This document shows, one piece after another, positions 63,437-64,000 of a stretch of DNA of 64,000 bases. Both the position numbers and the translations under genes were made by a program. This DNA is from Myxococcales bacterium (lineage in GTDB: Bacteria; Myxococcota_A; Polyangia; Polyangiales; Polyangiaceae). A model generated the notes under the pieces. The model did no database searches. It saw nothing but the letters and a program-made list of their open reading frames with translations, and had not been told where the DNA came from. Positions within the stretch are counted from its first letter, which is position 1. Each line of letters begins with the position of its first letter. Where the stretch lies: NCBI GenBank assembly GCA_016706225.1, contig JADJKB010000006.1:62001-126000 (forward strand). Direction: 5' to 3'.

Positions 63437-64000
63437 GTGAAACCCAACGAACACGTACGCCAACCAGCAGACCGGGCACTTTGCGAGGCCCGAGTGGACA
63501 CCGACCTCATCGCGGGGCTCCATCTGGTCCGCTTGCTCGCGGTGGGTGACCTCGGCGCGGTCTACGCCGCTCAGAGTCAGGCGCGGGGCAAGGTCGCGGT
63601 GAAGGTGTTTCATCCGGAGCTCGCGTCCGACTTGAGCCCGGAGCTGCTGCGCGGTCTGCGCTCGGCCTCCGATGTTGGGCACCCCGCCGTCGTTGCCCCG
63701 CTCGAGATCATTTCAGATGGCGACACGCGCGCCTGCGTCTCCGGCTTGGTCAGCGGAGAGAGCGCCGCTCAACTCTCCCGACGACGCCGCGGCCGTATTC
63801 CGCCATCCGAGGCGCTGCGCGTCGGCCGGGACGTGCTCGACATCATCGGCACCGCACACGCGAGCTCGCTCTGCCACGGAGCGTTGTCGTTGTCGCACGT
63901 ACTCCTGGACGAACAAGGTGGGGTTCGCCTCCTCGGCTTCGGTGAAGCTCGTGTGCGCGCTCACCTCGGGCTCGGGTCCGGTCTCGCGTACCTCGCCCCC
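63437..64000 (+). CDS. Probable pseudokinase (Ser/Thr kinase fold), 5' part
   Basis: Reads from GTG 63437 to the window edge, 188 codons, incomplete. The Hanks fold is visible: LLAVGDLGAVYAAQ stands for the Gly loop, VAVKVFHPEL keeps the ATP Lys, and an alphaC region follows. The catalytic loop is CHGALSLSHVLLD, lacking the HRD Asp and the metal-binding Asn, and DFG is GFG (VRLLGFGEARV). LAYLAP matches the start of the APE segment. Two essential catalytic residues are replaced, so it is probably inactive as a kinase and acts as a binding or regulatory domain. The 3' end, and any fused domain, lies outside the window. Confidence 0.75.
   Translation, partial: MKPNEHVRQPADRALCEARVDTDLIAGLHLVRLLAVGDLGAVYAAQSQARGKVAVKVFHPELASDLSPELLRGLRSASDVGHPAVVAPLEIISDGDTRACVSGLVSGESAAQLSRRRRGRIPPSEALRVGRDVLDIIGTAHASSLCHGALSLSHVLLDEQGGVRLLGFGEARVRAHLGLGSGLAYLAP

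Overview
The window reads as a high-GC chromosome segment from a Myxococcota bacterium, probably a Polyangia/Sorangiineae-like lineage. The evidence is a trypsin-like protease with a MYXO-CTERM-type tail, many Ser/Thr protein kinases, lipoproteins with Gly/Thr/Ser/Ala-rich stalks and Cys-rich modules, DUF4215-type Cys repeats, a myxobacterial ferritin-like domain and several GT-C membrane glycosyltransferases. There is no rRNA, CRISPR array, recognisable insertion-sequence transposase or phage structural gene.

Layout. 0-6.7 kb: DUF2760 protein plus Hsp70-family ATPase, a DUF222-HNH endonuclease (copy 1) behind a palindromic minisatellite, and a frameshifted GT-C glycosyltransferase. 6.7-15.9 kb: a stretch where almost every recognisable gene, and both tRNAs, carries indels: a GT-C pseudogene, a tRNA-Arg-like gene, a ferritin-like pseudogene, a tRNA-Lys(CTT) gene, and broken exported-protein genes. 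A 44-bp direct repeat of the tRNA-Lys 3' half at 9904 and 15035 brackets about 5.1 kb and looks like the att scar of an integrated element. 15.0-18.1 kb: a conserved hypothetical gene and a DUF433/DUF5615 toxin-antitoxin pair (both the hypothetical and the toxin are frameshifted), a zf-TFIIB protein, and a kinase/cyclic-nucleotide-binding gene with an apparent internal deletion. 18.2-27.7 kb: exported proteins and lipoproteins, a methyltransferase, a PARP-type zinc-finger protein, an outer-membrane protein and a serine protease. 27.9-35.0 kb: a second, longer Hsp70, an aldo/keto reductase, a six-TM Ser/Thr kinase and DUF222-HNH copy 2 (inverted and broken). 35.2-40.6 kb: an envelope-glycan cluster (polyprenol-phosphate mannosyltransferase-like GT2, transaldolase, GmhB-like phosphatase, a methyltransferase-GT2 fusion, a methyltransferase). 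40.8-46.5 kb: a transglutaminase, VWA/CoxE-like, GT-C-like and small membrane protein operon. 46.6-48.9 kb: DUF222-HNH copy 3 inside four tandem-repeat arrays. 48.9-64 kb: GT-C transferase, chemoreceptor, sensor histidine kinase, lipoproteins, GH31 glycosidase, beta-carbonic anhydrase, M20 peptidase and the start of a probable pseudokinase.

Most notable pattern: three DUF222-HNH endonuclease genes, each with short palindrome-containing tandem repeats upstream and a TTGAC-GATTTT element placed 184-186 nt before the start codon, even in the diverged copy 3. Copies 1 and 2 form a ~1.4-kb inverted repeat about 29.5 kb apart that could invert the DNA between them. That may explain why the two Hsp70 genes now lie far apart on opposite strands. 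All assignments are from reading the sequence; no database search was possible.
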